A stretch of DNA of 10,102 nt from Bacillota bacterium (GCA_023392515.1 JAEVYX010000018.1:1-10102); one strand, 5' to 3'. Shown: positions 1-6,482, counted from the first letter of the stretch. Numbers and translations are program-made. The notes: generated from the letters alone by a model not told the origin.

Positions 1-2
1 CT

Positions 3-31
3 TTTACAGATGGACATCGCCCTGATACAAT
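3..31 (+). promoter_or_regulatory. Sigma-A promoter of the AraC-type regulator gene
   Basis: A TTTACA -35 box (3-8) and a TACAAT -10 box (26-31) are separated by exactly 17 bases, and a TG one base before the -10 box adds an extended -10 element. Transcription would start near 38, about 83 bases before the start codon. Each hexamer differs from the vegetative consensus at one position. The match is seen directly; activity is inferred. Confidence 0.6.
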
Positions 32-43
32 AAACCTGACGGA

Positions 44-70
44 CCGACGATATTGTGCACAGATTGTCGG
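44..70. promoter_or_regulatory. Dyad in the leader of the regulator gene (possible operator)
   Basis: CCGACGAT (44-51) and ATTGTCGG (63-70) form an 8-base inverted repeat with one G/T position, enclosing the palindrome GTGCAC (55-60). It lies just downstream of the predicted transcription start. That position would suit an autoregulatory operator or a leader hairpin. Which of these it is cannot be told from the sequence. Confidence 0.35.
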
Positions 71-120
71 ATGTCAAAATGCATCCTTTGATAAAATGAA
101 TGGCGAAAGGAGGGGCTTTG

Positions 121-999
121 ATGGATACTTTATGGCAAATGAATCATGCAATGGCGTATATTGAAGAGCACATAACGGATGATATTGACTATGGGGAAAT
201 CGCTAAAATTGCTTGCTGCTCAACGTATCATTTCAAACGCATGTTTTCTTTTCTGTCAGGGATAAGCTTATCGGAGTACATTCGAAGAAGAAGGCTGTCG
301 CTGGCCGCGCTTGATTTGAAGGACAGGGATTTGAGGATTATTGATGTTGCTGTCAAGTACGGTTATATATCAGCCGATGCTTTCTCCCGGGCTTTTCATG
401 CCATGCATGGCATACTCCCGTCTTTTGCTAGAAGCGAGAAAACGCAGCTCATATCCTATCCGAAAATGACCTTCCAATTATCCATTAAGGGGGGATGCGA
501 AATGAATTATCGGGTTGTTGAAAAAGAGCCGTTTAAGCTGGTGGGGTTTAAAAAGAGAGTTCCGGTTCTATTTAACGGGATCAATCCGGAGATTGCAAAA
601 ATGGCCGGGCTTTTAACGCCAGAAGTTGTTGCGCGGCTGAAAGCCATTTCAAATGTAGAACCTGCGGGCATCATCAGCGCTTCCACAAATTTCTCGGAAG
701 GGAGGATGGAGGAAAAAGGGGAGCTGGATCATTACATCGGGGTTGCAACATCAAGCAATGAAGCAACAGCATTTGATGAATTGAACATTGACGCCAATAC
801 CTGGGCAGTATTCGAATCAGTAGGCCCATTCCCGGAAACGCTGCAAAACGTGTGGGGCAGGGTTTATTCGGAGTGGTTTCCATCTTCCGGGTATGAGGCG
901 GTGGAGGGCCCCGAAATTTTGTGGCATGAAAGCCATGATACGGGAAACCCAAGGTATCGAAGCGAAATCTGGATTCCGGTAAAGAAAAAGGATCGGTAA
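121..999 (+). CDS. AraC-family transcriptional regulator with GyrI-like effector-binding domain
   Basis: A 292-residue predicted cytoplasmic DNA-binding regulator. Residues about 8-106 form the double helix-turn-helix of AraC/XylS proteins: an AYIEEHI opening, the first HTH with STYHFKRMFS, then IRRRRLSLAALDL, and the second HTH with VAVKYGYISADAFSRAFHA. Residues about 127-290 look like a GyrI-like/SOUL-fold effector domain: they open with YRVVEKEPFKLVGFKKRV and end with EIWIPVKKK. This N-terminal HTH plus C-terminal GyrI-like order is that of Rob-like regulators, which bind small hydrophobic or drug-like ligands. The ATG at 121 is chosen over an in-frame ATG at 100 because AAAGGAGGGG (106-115) lies at proper spacing only for 121. 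Ligand and targets are unknown, since no efflux or metabolic gene is adjacent. The gene is followed by a MITE-like insertion that separates it from its probable terminator. Confidence 0.9.
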   Translation: MDTLWQMNHAMAYIEEHITDDIDYGEIAKIACCSTYHFKRMFSFLSGISLSEYIRRRRLSLAALDLKDRDLRIIDVAVKYGYISADAFSRAFHAMHGILPSFARSEKTQLISYPKMTFQLSIKGGCEMNYRVVEKEPFKLVGFKKRVPVLFNGINPEIAKMAGLLTPEVVARLKAISNVEPAGIISASTNFSEGRMEEKGELDHYIGVATSSNEATAFDELNIDANTWAVFESVGPFPETLQNVWGRVYSEWFPSSGYEAVEGPEILWHESHDTGNPRYRSEIWIPVKKKDR

Positions 1000-1013
1000 G
1001 GATGCAGGTATGT

Positions 1014-1282
1014 GGGGGCTGTCGTGTTAATCTCATACATTGTATAAAGCTATTTAAGAGGAAGAATTTCACGCCTGCAGGCGCGACCAAAGGGCTTTCC
1101 GATCATCCGCAAGCTCAATTGTCGTATTGCTTCGCTGTTGCTCGCACTGCTCCGTTTCGCTTGATTCATCCGCCCTGCCCATTCCCGTCACCGACGGGGG
1201 CAGGGCTTCTTCACCTTTGGAAACCTTCGGATGCAATCCACTTGCATATTTATGACATTATACGACTAGCACGACAGCCCCC
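1014..1282. mobile_element. MITE-like element with terminal inverted repeats
   Basis: The 13-base sequence GGGGGCTGTCGTG (1014-1026) recurs as a perfect inverted copy, CACGACAGCCCCC, at 1270-1282. Similarity continues inward for about 20 more bases with mismatches and one gap (ATACATTGTATAAA against ATAATGTCATAAA). The 269-bp interior has no convincing ORF but contains a 12-base palindrome (1072-1083) and a long hairpin (1172-1206). Small size, terminal inverted repeats and no transposase fit a non-autonomous miniature transposable element. No clear target-site duplication was seen, so the identification stays tentative. It sits 14 bases after the stop codon of the AraC-type gene and just before that gene's likely terminator. 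Confidence 0.5.
1172..1206 (+). repeat. GC-rich hairpin inside the MITE-like element
   Basis: GCCCTGCC (1172-1179) pairs with GGCAGGGC (1199-1206), and inside it CCCGTC (1184-1189) pairs with GACGGG (1193-1198) around a three-base loop. A 4-base bulge on one side interrupts a 14-bp stem. Only a weak, mixed T tract (TTCTTC) follows, so it is more likely a structural part of the element than a dedicated terminator. Confidence 0.5.
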
Positions 1283-1290
1283 GGCCTGGC

Positions 1291-1328
1291 AAAAACCCTC
1301 TCTCCGTTTCTTGAAGAGAGGGCTTTTT
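1291..1328 (+). terminator. Intrinsic terminator, probably of the AraC-type gene
   Basis: CCCTCTCT (1296-1303) and AGAGAGGG (1315-1322) form a perfect 8-bp stem, followed by CTTTTT and preceded by AAAAA, so it could act on both strands. It is the first convincing terminator after the regulator gene. It is separated from that gene by the MITE-like element, which suggests the element inserted between gene and terminator. Confidence 0.65.
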
Positions 1329-1389
1329 AATGCTTTGAGGGAAGGAAAGCCCCGGCGTAAGGAACAATCAAACCAACTTGCAGGGAAGA

Positions 1390-1515
1390 ATGAAGGGGTG
1401 CAGTCCCTTCATGAATAATCCGAAATCGGCGGCGTGTACGTCGATTTCGGAAGCCTTGCGCAGCAAGGTTACCTTACACCCTTCACTGGCCGTGAGCATA
1501 GCTCACAGGTGAAGG
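1390..1515. repeat. Cluster of four consecutive hairpins
   Basis: Four perfect inverted repeats follow one another. ATGAAGGG (1390-1397) pairs with CCCTTCAT (1405-1412). CCGAAATCG (1420-1428) pairs with CGATTTCGG (1442-1450). CCTTGC (1454-1459) pairs with GCAAGG (1463-1468). A nested pair, CCTTCAC (1480-1486)/GTGAAGG (1509-1515) and GTGAGC (1492-1497)/GCTCAC (1501-1506), completes the set. None is followed by a T tract. No coding potential was recognised. The block could be a structured non-coding RNA, a dispersed palindromic repeat family or a relic element. It is the second half of the 556-base gene-free stretch. Confidence 0.5.
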
Positions 1516-1523
1516 AGGCAGAC

Positions 1524-1552
1524 TCGAAAAAGCGGCGCAGCCACTTTTTCGA
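1524..1552 (-). terminator. Intrinsic terminator of the peptidoglycan-binding protein gene
   Basis: TCGAAAAAG (1524-1532) and CTTTTTCGA (1544-1552) form a 9-bp stem. On the minus strand this reads A5, a GTGGC-TGC-GCCGC hairpin with one G-U pair, then T5, starting three bases beyond the stop codon at 1556. On the plus strand the inner stem carries a C/A mismatch, so the minus strand is the likelier direction. Confidence 0.65.
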
Positions 1553-1555
1553 AAC

Positions 1556-2683
1556 CTATGGGAATAGCCTTCCATACGTATCCGGCCCTACAATGCCATC
1601 CACCCAAATCTTCTGATCCTTCTGGAAAGCCCTTACCGCCGCATCGGTGAGGGGGCCGAAAACGCCGTCCGCTTTGTCATTGAGATATCCCAGGGTAATC
1701 AGCCTTTTTTGCACCTTTTTGACTTCAGAGCCCTTGGAGCCCTTTTTCAGGTAATGTTCGAACTCCTCGGCATTGGCGGGGGCGGAGCTTACGGTCAGCT
1801 TACCCCGGGTGACGGGGCCGACAATGCCATCCTGAGTAATTCCGGAAGCTTTCTGGAACTCGATCACCGCGGCGCGGGTTTTCGGCCCGAACACCCCATC
1901 CACCGGCCCCGGCGCGTAGCCCAAATCAATTAGCAATTGCTGGAGGGATTTCACATCCGTTCCCCGCATGCCCTTTTTCAGGTTGCGGACCCCGGTGACC
2001 TTCTCCTCCCCTTCGTCCTGATCGTCATCAACCTGATAGTCATTCTGCGCGGCGCTGCCAATGGAGGAGACGGGCACGCTGTAGGCGGTCAGGCTTAAAA
2101 GGCCCAGGGTTTTCGGCCCGGCGATGCCATCCTGGGTGATGCCGAAGGACTTTTGGGCGGCCTTGACCGCCGTGCGGGTGGCCTCGTCAAAAATGCCGCC
2201 GATGGCCCCATCGTAAAAATCCAATGCCGTCAATACCTGCTGCAGCACTGTCACCGCCGCGCCCTTATCCCCCTTGCGCAGGGTGGGGGTGGGGATGTTT
2301 ACGGTGGTGGGGCTGTCGGCCGCGGTGCTTTCAATGGTGAATTTGATGGCGGTCTTTGAATTGCGGGTCTGCCCGTAGTTGCGCAGCACAAAGGTGTTGG
2401 TGCCCGGATAGCAGGTTACCAAAAAGGTTCCCTCGGGCTCGCCCAGGTAAGCATACAGGGGCGCCAGCCACACGTTTTTGTAGCGCTGCTCCAGCACATA
2501 CCGGTAGCCCGCAACGCCGGTAAAGTTGACCGTTACCTGGGAGACCGTCGTGGTCTGGGGGAAATTGTCCAGCGTGAAGGCCGGAAGCGCCAGGGTATCA
2601 TCAAAGGTTTCCGACAGGGCCAGACCGGGAATAAGCAGGCATGCCATCAGGATGGCAAGCAGGCGGCGGACAGATGTTTTCAT
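1556..2683 (-). CDS. Secreted protein with three PG_binding_1 repeats
   Basis: A 375-residue exported protein predicted to bind the cell wall. Residues 1-24 are a Sec signal peptide: MKTSVRRL, then a hydrophobic core, with probable cleavage after ALS. Residues about 25-120 are a beta-rich, unassigned region (VTVNFTGVAGYRYVLEQRY). Three PG_binding_1 domains follow at about 134-196, 233-297 and 310-374. Each has the typical L(R/K)KG..G..V...Q..L opening, a (D/G)G(V/I)FGP/DE.T..AV..FQ core and a DGI.GP.T close. An acidic linker (about 218-229, DDDQDEGEE) joins repeats 1 and 2. No hydrolase or peptidase domain is present, so the protein probably acts as a wall anchor or scaffold, or as the binding half of a lytic or spore-cortex system. 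The start at 2683 is preferred over upstream in-frame ATGs because GGAGG (2695-2691) lies seven bases before it and the signal peptide begins there. Confidence 0.88.
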   Translation of the reverse strand: MKTSVRRLLAILMACLLIPGLALSETFDDTLALPAFTLDNFPQTTTVSQVTVNFTGVAGYRYVLEQRYKNVWLAPLYAYLGEPEGTFLVTCYPGTNTFVLRNYGQTRNSKTAIKFTIESTAADSPTTVNIPTPTLRKGDKGAAVTVLQQVLTALDFYDGAIGGIFDEATRTAVKAAQKSFGITQDGIAGPKTLGLLSLTAYSVPVSSIGSAAQNDYQVDDDQDEGEEKVTGVRNLKKGMRGTDVKSLQQLLIDLGYAPGPVDGVFGPKTRAAVIEFQKASGITQDGIVGPVTRGKLTVSSAPANAEEFEHYLKKGSKGSEVKKVQKRLITLGYLNDKADGVFGPLTDAAVRAFQKDQKIWVDGIVGPDTYGRLFP

Positions 2684-2700
2684 AATGCTTCCTCCACACT

Positions 2701-2785
2701 CCATTGGAATGCGCATACCGTTAGGCGGGGCCACTCAGGCAGCCCGGACCCCGGGCTGGGCTTTGATAAACGGTATGCGGAATGG
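2701..2785. repeat. Nested palindromic element upstream of the wall-binding protein gene
   Basis: CGCATACCGTT (2712-2722) is repeated inverted as AACGGTATGCG (2769-2779). Outside it lie CCATT (2701-2705) and AATGG (2781-2785). Inside it CAGCCCGG (2740-2747) pairs with CCGGGCTG (2751-2758) around a three-base loop. The two-level cruciform ends 5 bases from the ribosome binding site of the minus-strand gene, so it would lie in that gene's leader. It could be a regulatory leader structure or a short inserted palindromic element. Confidence 0.5.
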
Positions 2786-2850
2786 GGAGGAAGTAGAAGG
2801 GGAGAATTGGGTTGGATAAGGATTTACATATGGGACGGACACACTCAAGG

Positions 2851-2879
2851 TTGCGTGTAGACTGCTTATCGTATATTAT
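2851..2879 (+). promoter_or_regulatory. Possible promoter of the HEPN-like gene, with overlapping minus-strand -10 box
   Basis: TTGCGT (2851-2856) and TATTAT (2874-2879) are 17 bases apart and could drive the gene at 2961. On the opposite strand the same spot reads a perfect TATAAT (2880-2875) facing the wall-binding protein gene, but without a recognisable -35 box. A dyad, GATAATGCGTTATC (2887-2900), lies just after the plus-strand -10 box and could be an operator. All of this is weak pattern evidence. Confidence 0.3.
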
Positions 2880-2960
2880 AGAAATAGATAATGCGTTATC
2901 ATTAATACGGTTTATGTCATTAAGTTCAAATGCAAAATGTAAATTGAAAGAAGTAGAGTT

Positions 2961-3794
2961 ATGTATTACCAAATTGCTGAACTTAATATGAATGAACAAG
3001 GTATAATGGTCACAGAGAATATGGTCGCTATTCCTGAAAAAAGAGTAATGAAATTCTTTGAGGAATTCGAAGGTATTAAATATTACGAACGTGCAGTCAT
3101 GCTTATGAATACCGTTATAAGCAATGGAGAAAGATTGAAGAATTTTTTTGATGATTGTAAAAAGGAAACTGTTCCTTTTGATTTATCAAAATTGGACGAG
3201 CTACTAAATTTCGCTAACAAATTAACATTTGATTATTGCAGCTCAATAGGCATATTTGAAGATCTTTTGCGCAAGTCCTTATCCAAGGATACAATTGCTC
3301 TTGGAAAATTTGACATTGGGCGGCATAACATTTATTCTACACAAAAAGAATATCGCTTCTGGGTTAAATTTAGAAATTTTGTTGTGCACTATAATATTCC
3401 AATTGAAAATTTAATTTACAAAAAAGGAGAAGGGTTGAGTTTCATAAGTTCAAAAGATTATCTACTTAGATTTGATGGGTGGGGTTGTGTCAAAAGGGAT
3501 ATTAATGAGATGAATAGTGATCCTATTGACGTTGAATTAATGATAGAACCTATGAAGTATGATGTATACTGGCTATATATCCACTATCTTTTTTGTGCGG
3601 GACAATACATAAATCGAGCGGCAGAAGCAATACATTCACTACTACATGAGTACCCTTTGAATCATCCTGTTTTTCTTTGCTATAATGAGGAACCGAATAT
3701 AGCAAAAAAAATAGTTCCAACAATAAAAACCATAAAGATTGATACGGTTAATAAGGCCTTAGAAGACCTTAAAAAGCATCCAAATGCTAGATAG
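2961..3794 (+). CDS. HEPN-like protein, AT-rich, possibly acquired
   Basis: A 277-residue soluble protein with no signal peptide or membrane segment. Residues 136-145 read KFRNFVVHYN. R138-N-F-V-V-H143 matches the R-x4-6-H signature of HEPN nucleases, and the flanking residues (about 38-150) look helical, as in HEPN folds. The closest match I can suggest is the Cthe_2314-like HEPN group; this is from memory of the family and is not tested. The C-terminal half (about 165-277) is unrecognised and has aromatic-rich stretches (YDVYWLYIHYLFC). HEPN proteins are often RNases in toxin-antitoxin, abortive infection or other defence systems. No nucleotidyltransferase (MNT) antitoxin partner is encoded nearby. 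Base composition is strikingly AT-rich: 20 of 60 bases are G/C in 3061-3120, unlike the GC-rich neighbour upstream. The ribosome binding site (GAAAGAAG) is weak, and an in-frame ATG at 2988 is an alternative start. Confidence 0.6.
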   Translation: MYYQIAELNMNEQGIMVTENMVAIPEKRVMKFFEEFEGIKYYERAVMLMNTVISNGERLKNFFDDCKKETVPFDLSKLDELLNFANKLTFDYCSSIGIFEDLLRKSLSKDTIALGKFDIGRHNIYSTQKEYRFWVKFRNFVVHYNIPIENLIYKKGEGLSFISSKDYLLRFDGWGCVKRDINEMNSDPIDVELMIEPMKYDVYWLYIHYLFCAGQYINRAAEAIHSLLHEYPLNHPVFLCYNEEPNIAKKIVPTIKTIKIDTVNKALEDLKKHPNAR

Positions 3795-3846
3795 TTGAAA
3801 TGGCTCTTTAGTAACAAGAGGCCAGCATCAACGCTTTTGCCAAAAT

Positions 3847-3866
3847 GCACACATTTGACAGTGTGC
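3847..3866. promoter_or_regulatory. Dyad enclosing a perfect TTGACA upstream of the paralogue cluster
   Basis: GCACAC (3847-3852) and GTGTGC (3861-3866) flank ATTTGACA, so a consensus -35 hexamer (3855-3860) lies inside an inverted repeat. No good -10 box follows at 16-18 bases; the best is TATCTT at a 15-base gap. A second dyad, TATCC-TTAT-GGATA, lies at 3895-3908. This could be a repressor-controlled or alternative-sigma promoter for the cluster starting at 3971. The evidence is weak. Confidence 0.25.
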
Positions 3867-3970
3867 GAAAAGAGGTATCTTCCAATTTTTGTGGTATCCT
3901 TATGGATATGGCATCTGACAAAAGATAACATTTAGGTGCAACACATACTGCCTTTTACATGGAGATGCAT

Positions 3971-5128
3971 ATGAAATATCGAAAATTCTTGTCCGCAATA
4001 TGCAGCTTTTGCTTATGTCTTGCTGCGTTTTGCGCCCCGGCCCAGGCCGCTTTCCCACAAAAGCCTCGGGTGACCATCGCCTTGGATACGTATGACTACG
4101 ATCCTGGCGGAAGCTGGTCCTTTGGCCTCCTTGGCAGCGTACTTGACGTGTATCCCGACGCAACAAGATATTACCATACATGGGATGCCTATAAGCTCAA
4201 CTTCGTTTCTGCATGCGCAGAGAATGTATGGGACTTGATTGCCTGTACCCCGGAGGAACGCAAAATCCTGCAGGATATCATAAAAGAGTACCGGAAATAT
4301 TGGATGCGGGTGAACGTGAAGGTACAGGGTGACGCGGAGATAGCGCTTAGCAATTTCCGTATAGAAAACAGCGGAGAAGTAGAAATCTGGCCCGTGAGGG
4401 AACTGGTAGAGTTGGGGAGTAACTCGAAAATTGTAGATGGTATATTTGAGGGCAGCTCCGTCGCACATCTGGAAATGATTTCTTATGCAAAAGATAAAAC
4501 AGACCGGCAGATGAACAAGGTTTTCGCCAAAGCCAAGCTCCTTTGCGATATTACCTATTATCCCGGTACGCAGGACGCGTTTACGGAAACGATTCGGGTG
4601 TCTACAAAAAATGTGAAGCGGGAGACTTATTACAAGGAAGGCGGATACCGCATTTGGATGGAAACCTGCGAAGCTGCGAATCCGCCCGCATCCGTAGCGG
4701 ATTTGACGGACATGAGCTACCTTCCCAAAAGTGTGAAAGAAGAAATCGAGATCGATCCGGAAAACTATTGCTTATATATATACTGGGGCTTTTCACAAAA
4801 GCAGATGCCATGGGATGTGCGTCATGTATGTAAATCCTTGGCGGAGGAGCAGGATGGCGTATGGGTGGAGAATTATGTAGATACGGAACTCACCTATGAT
4901 CATTCCTGGAATGACATGTATGAAAATAAGGTGGAGCCTTTGAGAATGGGGGTCGTCCTCCGTAAAGATGGAAAAAGCACGGAAGAGTTGGAAAATTGGC
5001 TGAAAGGGATGGCCTTTAGCGCACGATTCCGTACGGAATTCGTGGGGGATGAAGAGAATGTCGGATATGGAGGGATTCATTTTACAATCCCCATCGATAC
5101 GAGTGCGGTCCGGTTTGTCCATGAATAG
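3971..5128 (+). CDS. Secreted protein of unknown family, paralogue 1 of 3
   Basis: A 385-residue protein I do not recognise. Residues 1-26 are a Sec signal peptide with several cysteines in its core and an AQA cleavage site (24-26). A phenylalanine before Cys21 breaks the lipobox, so it is likely released or wall-associated rather than lipidated. The mature part has no further membrane helix. Features shared with the two downstream paralogues are TIALDTYDY (35-43), YxTWD (68-72), an R/Q-KYW segment (109-111), a SNFRxEN segment (127-133), AHLxM (165-169), AKLxCDxTYYPGT (188-200) and VSTKNVKRETYYK (210-222). Aromatic and charged residues dominate, as in extracellular beta-rich proteins. The ATG at 3971 is chosen over one at 3959 because GGAG (3961-3964) precedes it by six bases and the signal peptide begins there. 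It is the first of three genes in tandem, and residues about 22-239 are nearly identical to paralogue 3. Confidence 0.85.
   Translation: MKYRKFLSAICSFCLCLAAFCAPAQAAFPQKPRVTIALDTYDYDPGGSWSFGLLGSVLDVYPDATRYYHTWDAYKLNFVSACAENVWDLIACTPEERKILQDIIKEYRKYWMRVNVKVQGDAEIALSNFRIENSGEVEIWPVRELVELGSNSKIVDGIFEGSSVAHLEMISYAKDKTDRQMNKVFAKAKLLCDITYYPGTQDAFTETIRVSTKNVKRETYYKEGGYRIWMETCEAANPPASVADLTDMSYLPKSVKEEIEIDPENYCLYIYWGFSQKQMPWDVRHVCKSLAEEQDGVWVENYVDTELTYDHSWNDMYENKVEPLRMGVVLRKDGKSTEELENWLKGMAFSARFRTEFVGDEENVGYGGIHFTIPIDTSAVRFVHE
4032..4687 (+). repeat. 656-bp near-identical repeat, copy A (copy B at 6541-7196)
   Basis: This segment of paralogue gene 1 aligns without gaps to 6541-7196 in paralogue gene 3, at a constant offset of 2509. 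By hand count there are about 26 mismatches, or about 96% identity. Identity falls sharply after the CCGCCC at 4682-4687 and before the segment coding the end of the signal peptide. The run is direct, in the same orientation, and could support recombination that deletes paralogue 2. Confidence 0.9.
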
Positions 5129-5145
5129 TCTCTTCATCACAAGAC

Positions 5146-5163
5146 AAAAGGCCCCCTGCCTTT
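5146..5163 (+). terminator. Weak hairpin between paralogues 1 and 2
   Basis: AAAGGC (5147-5152) pairs with GCCTTT (5158-5163) around CCCCT in the 81-base gap between genes. Only three T residues follow the G/C part, so read-through into paralogue 2 is likely. It may be a partial terminator, an mRNA processing site or a stabilising structure. Confidence 0.3.
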
Positions 5164-5209
5164 CCTAACATAAGAGCTAAGAAGAAAGCAGGAGCAAAGG
5201 AGAAAATAT

Positions 5210-6373
5210 ATGCGCTTGTACAAAAGCTTGCTTGGGCTGTTGCTTTGCCTATGCTTATGTCTGGCGCTTTTTTGCGCCCCGGTCCAGGCCGCCAGCCGCC
5301 CGTCGAAGCCGCAAGTGACTATCGCCTTGGATACGTATGACTACAGCGCAGGTGGCATAGGTGTTTATGGGTTGGTGGGCGGCATGAAGCATCCCCCTTT
5401 TGAGGATGGTAAACCTTACTACACATGGGATGACCATAATTTATGTGCACGTGTAGTCAGCGGCGTCAAAAAGTGGGAATTGCTGAGTATCAGCAAAAAT
5501 GAATGGTTATCCATTTATGATGCCGCCAATGATTATCAAAAATATTGGGTACGCTTGACCATTGAAGTTAAGGGGCAGGCGCAAGTGGCAATCAGCAATT
5601 TCCGGGTGGAAAACGGCATGGAAACAGGCATATTGACTGCCAGTGAATGCATGGAAAATGGGTACTGGGCATTTCCCTTTGTAATGTTTTATACAGGGAC
5701 TTCCACCGCACATCTGGATATGGTTGTTTATCAGGGAGACATGACGGACCAGCAAATCAACAGTGCTTTTGAAAAGGCGAAGCTTGTTTGTGATGTGACG
5801 TATTATCCCGGCACCTGCGATTCCTTTACGGAAACGGTGCAGGTATCCACCAAAAACGTGAAGCGGGAAACCTATTATAAGGAAGGAGGATTTAAGATTT
5901 GGATTGATTCATGTTGGGAAATATCTGACACTGCAATGATGGCAGACTATGAAGAAAGCTGGTCCCATGTACCCAAAGAGGCCCGTGAGGATGTGCTGAT
6001 ACATCCCGAAAACTATGGCCTTTATGTCCTGGATGGGTATAAAGAAAAGCATATGCCATGGAATGTATATGAGGTGCATAAATCACTGGTCAAAGATGAA
6101 AAGGATGTATGGGTGGAAAGCTATATTGGCTGCAGTGAATCGTTTGTCAGCTACTTTGGAAATATGCTTGAGAATGGGACAAACTCTTTTTCCATGGAGG
6201 TATTTGTACGTAAGGCCGGAAGAAACCAGAAGGAAATTGAGGATTTGCTGAAGAGCTTAGTCATTCAGGCTGAATTTTGTACAGAGTTTGTGGGGGACGA
6301 CGAAGGACACGGCTTTGACGGCGTTGTCTTTTCTGTTCCGGTAGACCTGTCTAATATGCAATTTGAATCGTAA
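5210..6373 (+). CDS. Secreted protein of unknown family, paralogue 2 of 3
   Basis: A 387-residue protein of the same unrecognised family and the most divergent of the three. Residues 1-27 are a Sec signal peptide (LLCLCLCLALFCAPVQA) with cleavage after VQA. Shared landmarks are TIALDTYDY (37-45), YYTWD (70-74), QKYW (110-113), AISNFRVENG (127-136), AHLDM (167-171), KLVCDVTYYPGT (191-202) and QVSTKNVKRETYYKEGG (211-227). The C-terminal third keeps the pattern ENYxLY, MPWxV, KSL, WVExY and TEFVGDxE. These conserved blocks in an otherwise divergent protein mark the family core. AAAGGAG (5196-5202) precedes the ATG by seven bases. It follows paralogue 1 by 81 bases with no strong terminator, so co-transcription is likely. 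A 24-base DNA match to paralogue 1 (5321-5344 against 4076-4099) also suggests exchange with that gene. Confidence 0.85.
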   Translation: MRLYKSLLGLLLCLCLCLALFCAPVQAASRPSKPQVTIALDTYDYSAGGIGVYGLVGGMKHPPFEDGKPYYTWDDHNLCARVVSGVKKWELLSISKNEWLSIYDAANDYQKYWVRLTIEVKGQAQVAISNFRVENGMETGILTASECMENGYWAFPFVMFYTGTSTAHLDMVVYQGDMTDQQINSAFEKAKLVCDVTYYPGTCDSFTETVQVSTKNVKRETYYKEGGFKIWIDSCWEISDTAMMADYEESWSHVPKEAREDVLIHPENYGLYVLDGYKEKHMPWNVYEVHKSLVKDEKDVWVESYIGCSESFVSYFGNMLENGTNSFSMEVFVRKAGRNQKEIEDLLKSLVIQAEFCTEFVGDDEGHGFDGVVFSVPVDLSNMQFES

Positions 6374-6387
6374 ATCTGACGATGATG

Positions 6388-6416
6388 CCCGCTAAAAATG
6401 CGGGAAAGTATTTTCC
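6388..6416 (+). terminator. Weak overlapping hairpins between paralogues 2 and 3
   Basis: CCCGC (6388-6392) pairs with GCGGG (6400-6404), and GGAAA (6403-6407) pairs with TTTCC (6412-6416). The two stems overlap by two bases and so are alternatives. A short T run (6411-6414) follows the first stem. This could be an attenuator or partial terminator in the 109-base gap; support is modest. Confidence 0.3.
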
Positions 6417-6482
6417 GTGTTCACGCTCAATAGCATGGGTCATTTGCGTGGCCGGATTGGCCTGCCAAAGGAGAAACAAGAG

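Noticed and set aside
1002..1418. Plus-strand open frame of 138 codons across the MITE-like element and hairpins
   Set aside because: It has no ribosome binding site, an atypical composition (Pro/Arg/Cys-rich, no domain), and runs through an inverted-repeat element and a terminator.
1420..1450. Integron attC or phage attachment site
   Set aside because: The perfect stem lacks the conserved GTTRRRY/RYYYAAC ends and no integrase gene is present in the window.
2721..2999. Minus-strand open frame over the region between the wall-binding protein gene and the HEPN-like gene
   Set aside because: It overlaps the palindromic element and probable promoters, has no ribosome binding site and no recognisable sequence.
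3847..3866. Terminator of the HEPN-like gene
   Set aside because: The 6-bp stem is followed by GAAAAGAGG with no T tract; no convincing terminator was found for that gene, so read-through into the paralogue cluster is possible.
3971..4050. Lipobox in the signal peptides of the three paralogues (FC in AAFC and LFC)
   Set aside because: The residue before the cysteine is Phe, which is not accepted at position -1 of a lipobox, and a clear AQA/VQA signal peptidase I site follows at once.
4013..4468. Minus-strand open frames antisense to the paralogues (also 6591-6977 and 5507-5755)
   Set aside because: They recur in the same relative place only because the paralogues are duplicated, they lack ribosome binding sites, and the sense-strand reading has a signal peptide and conserved blocks.
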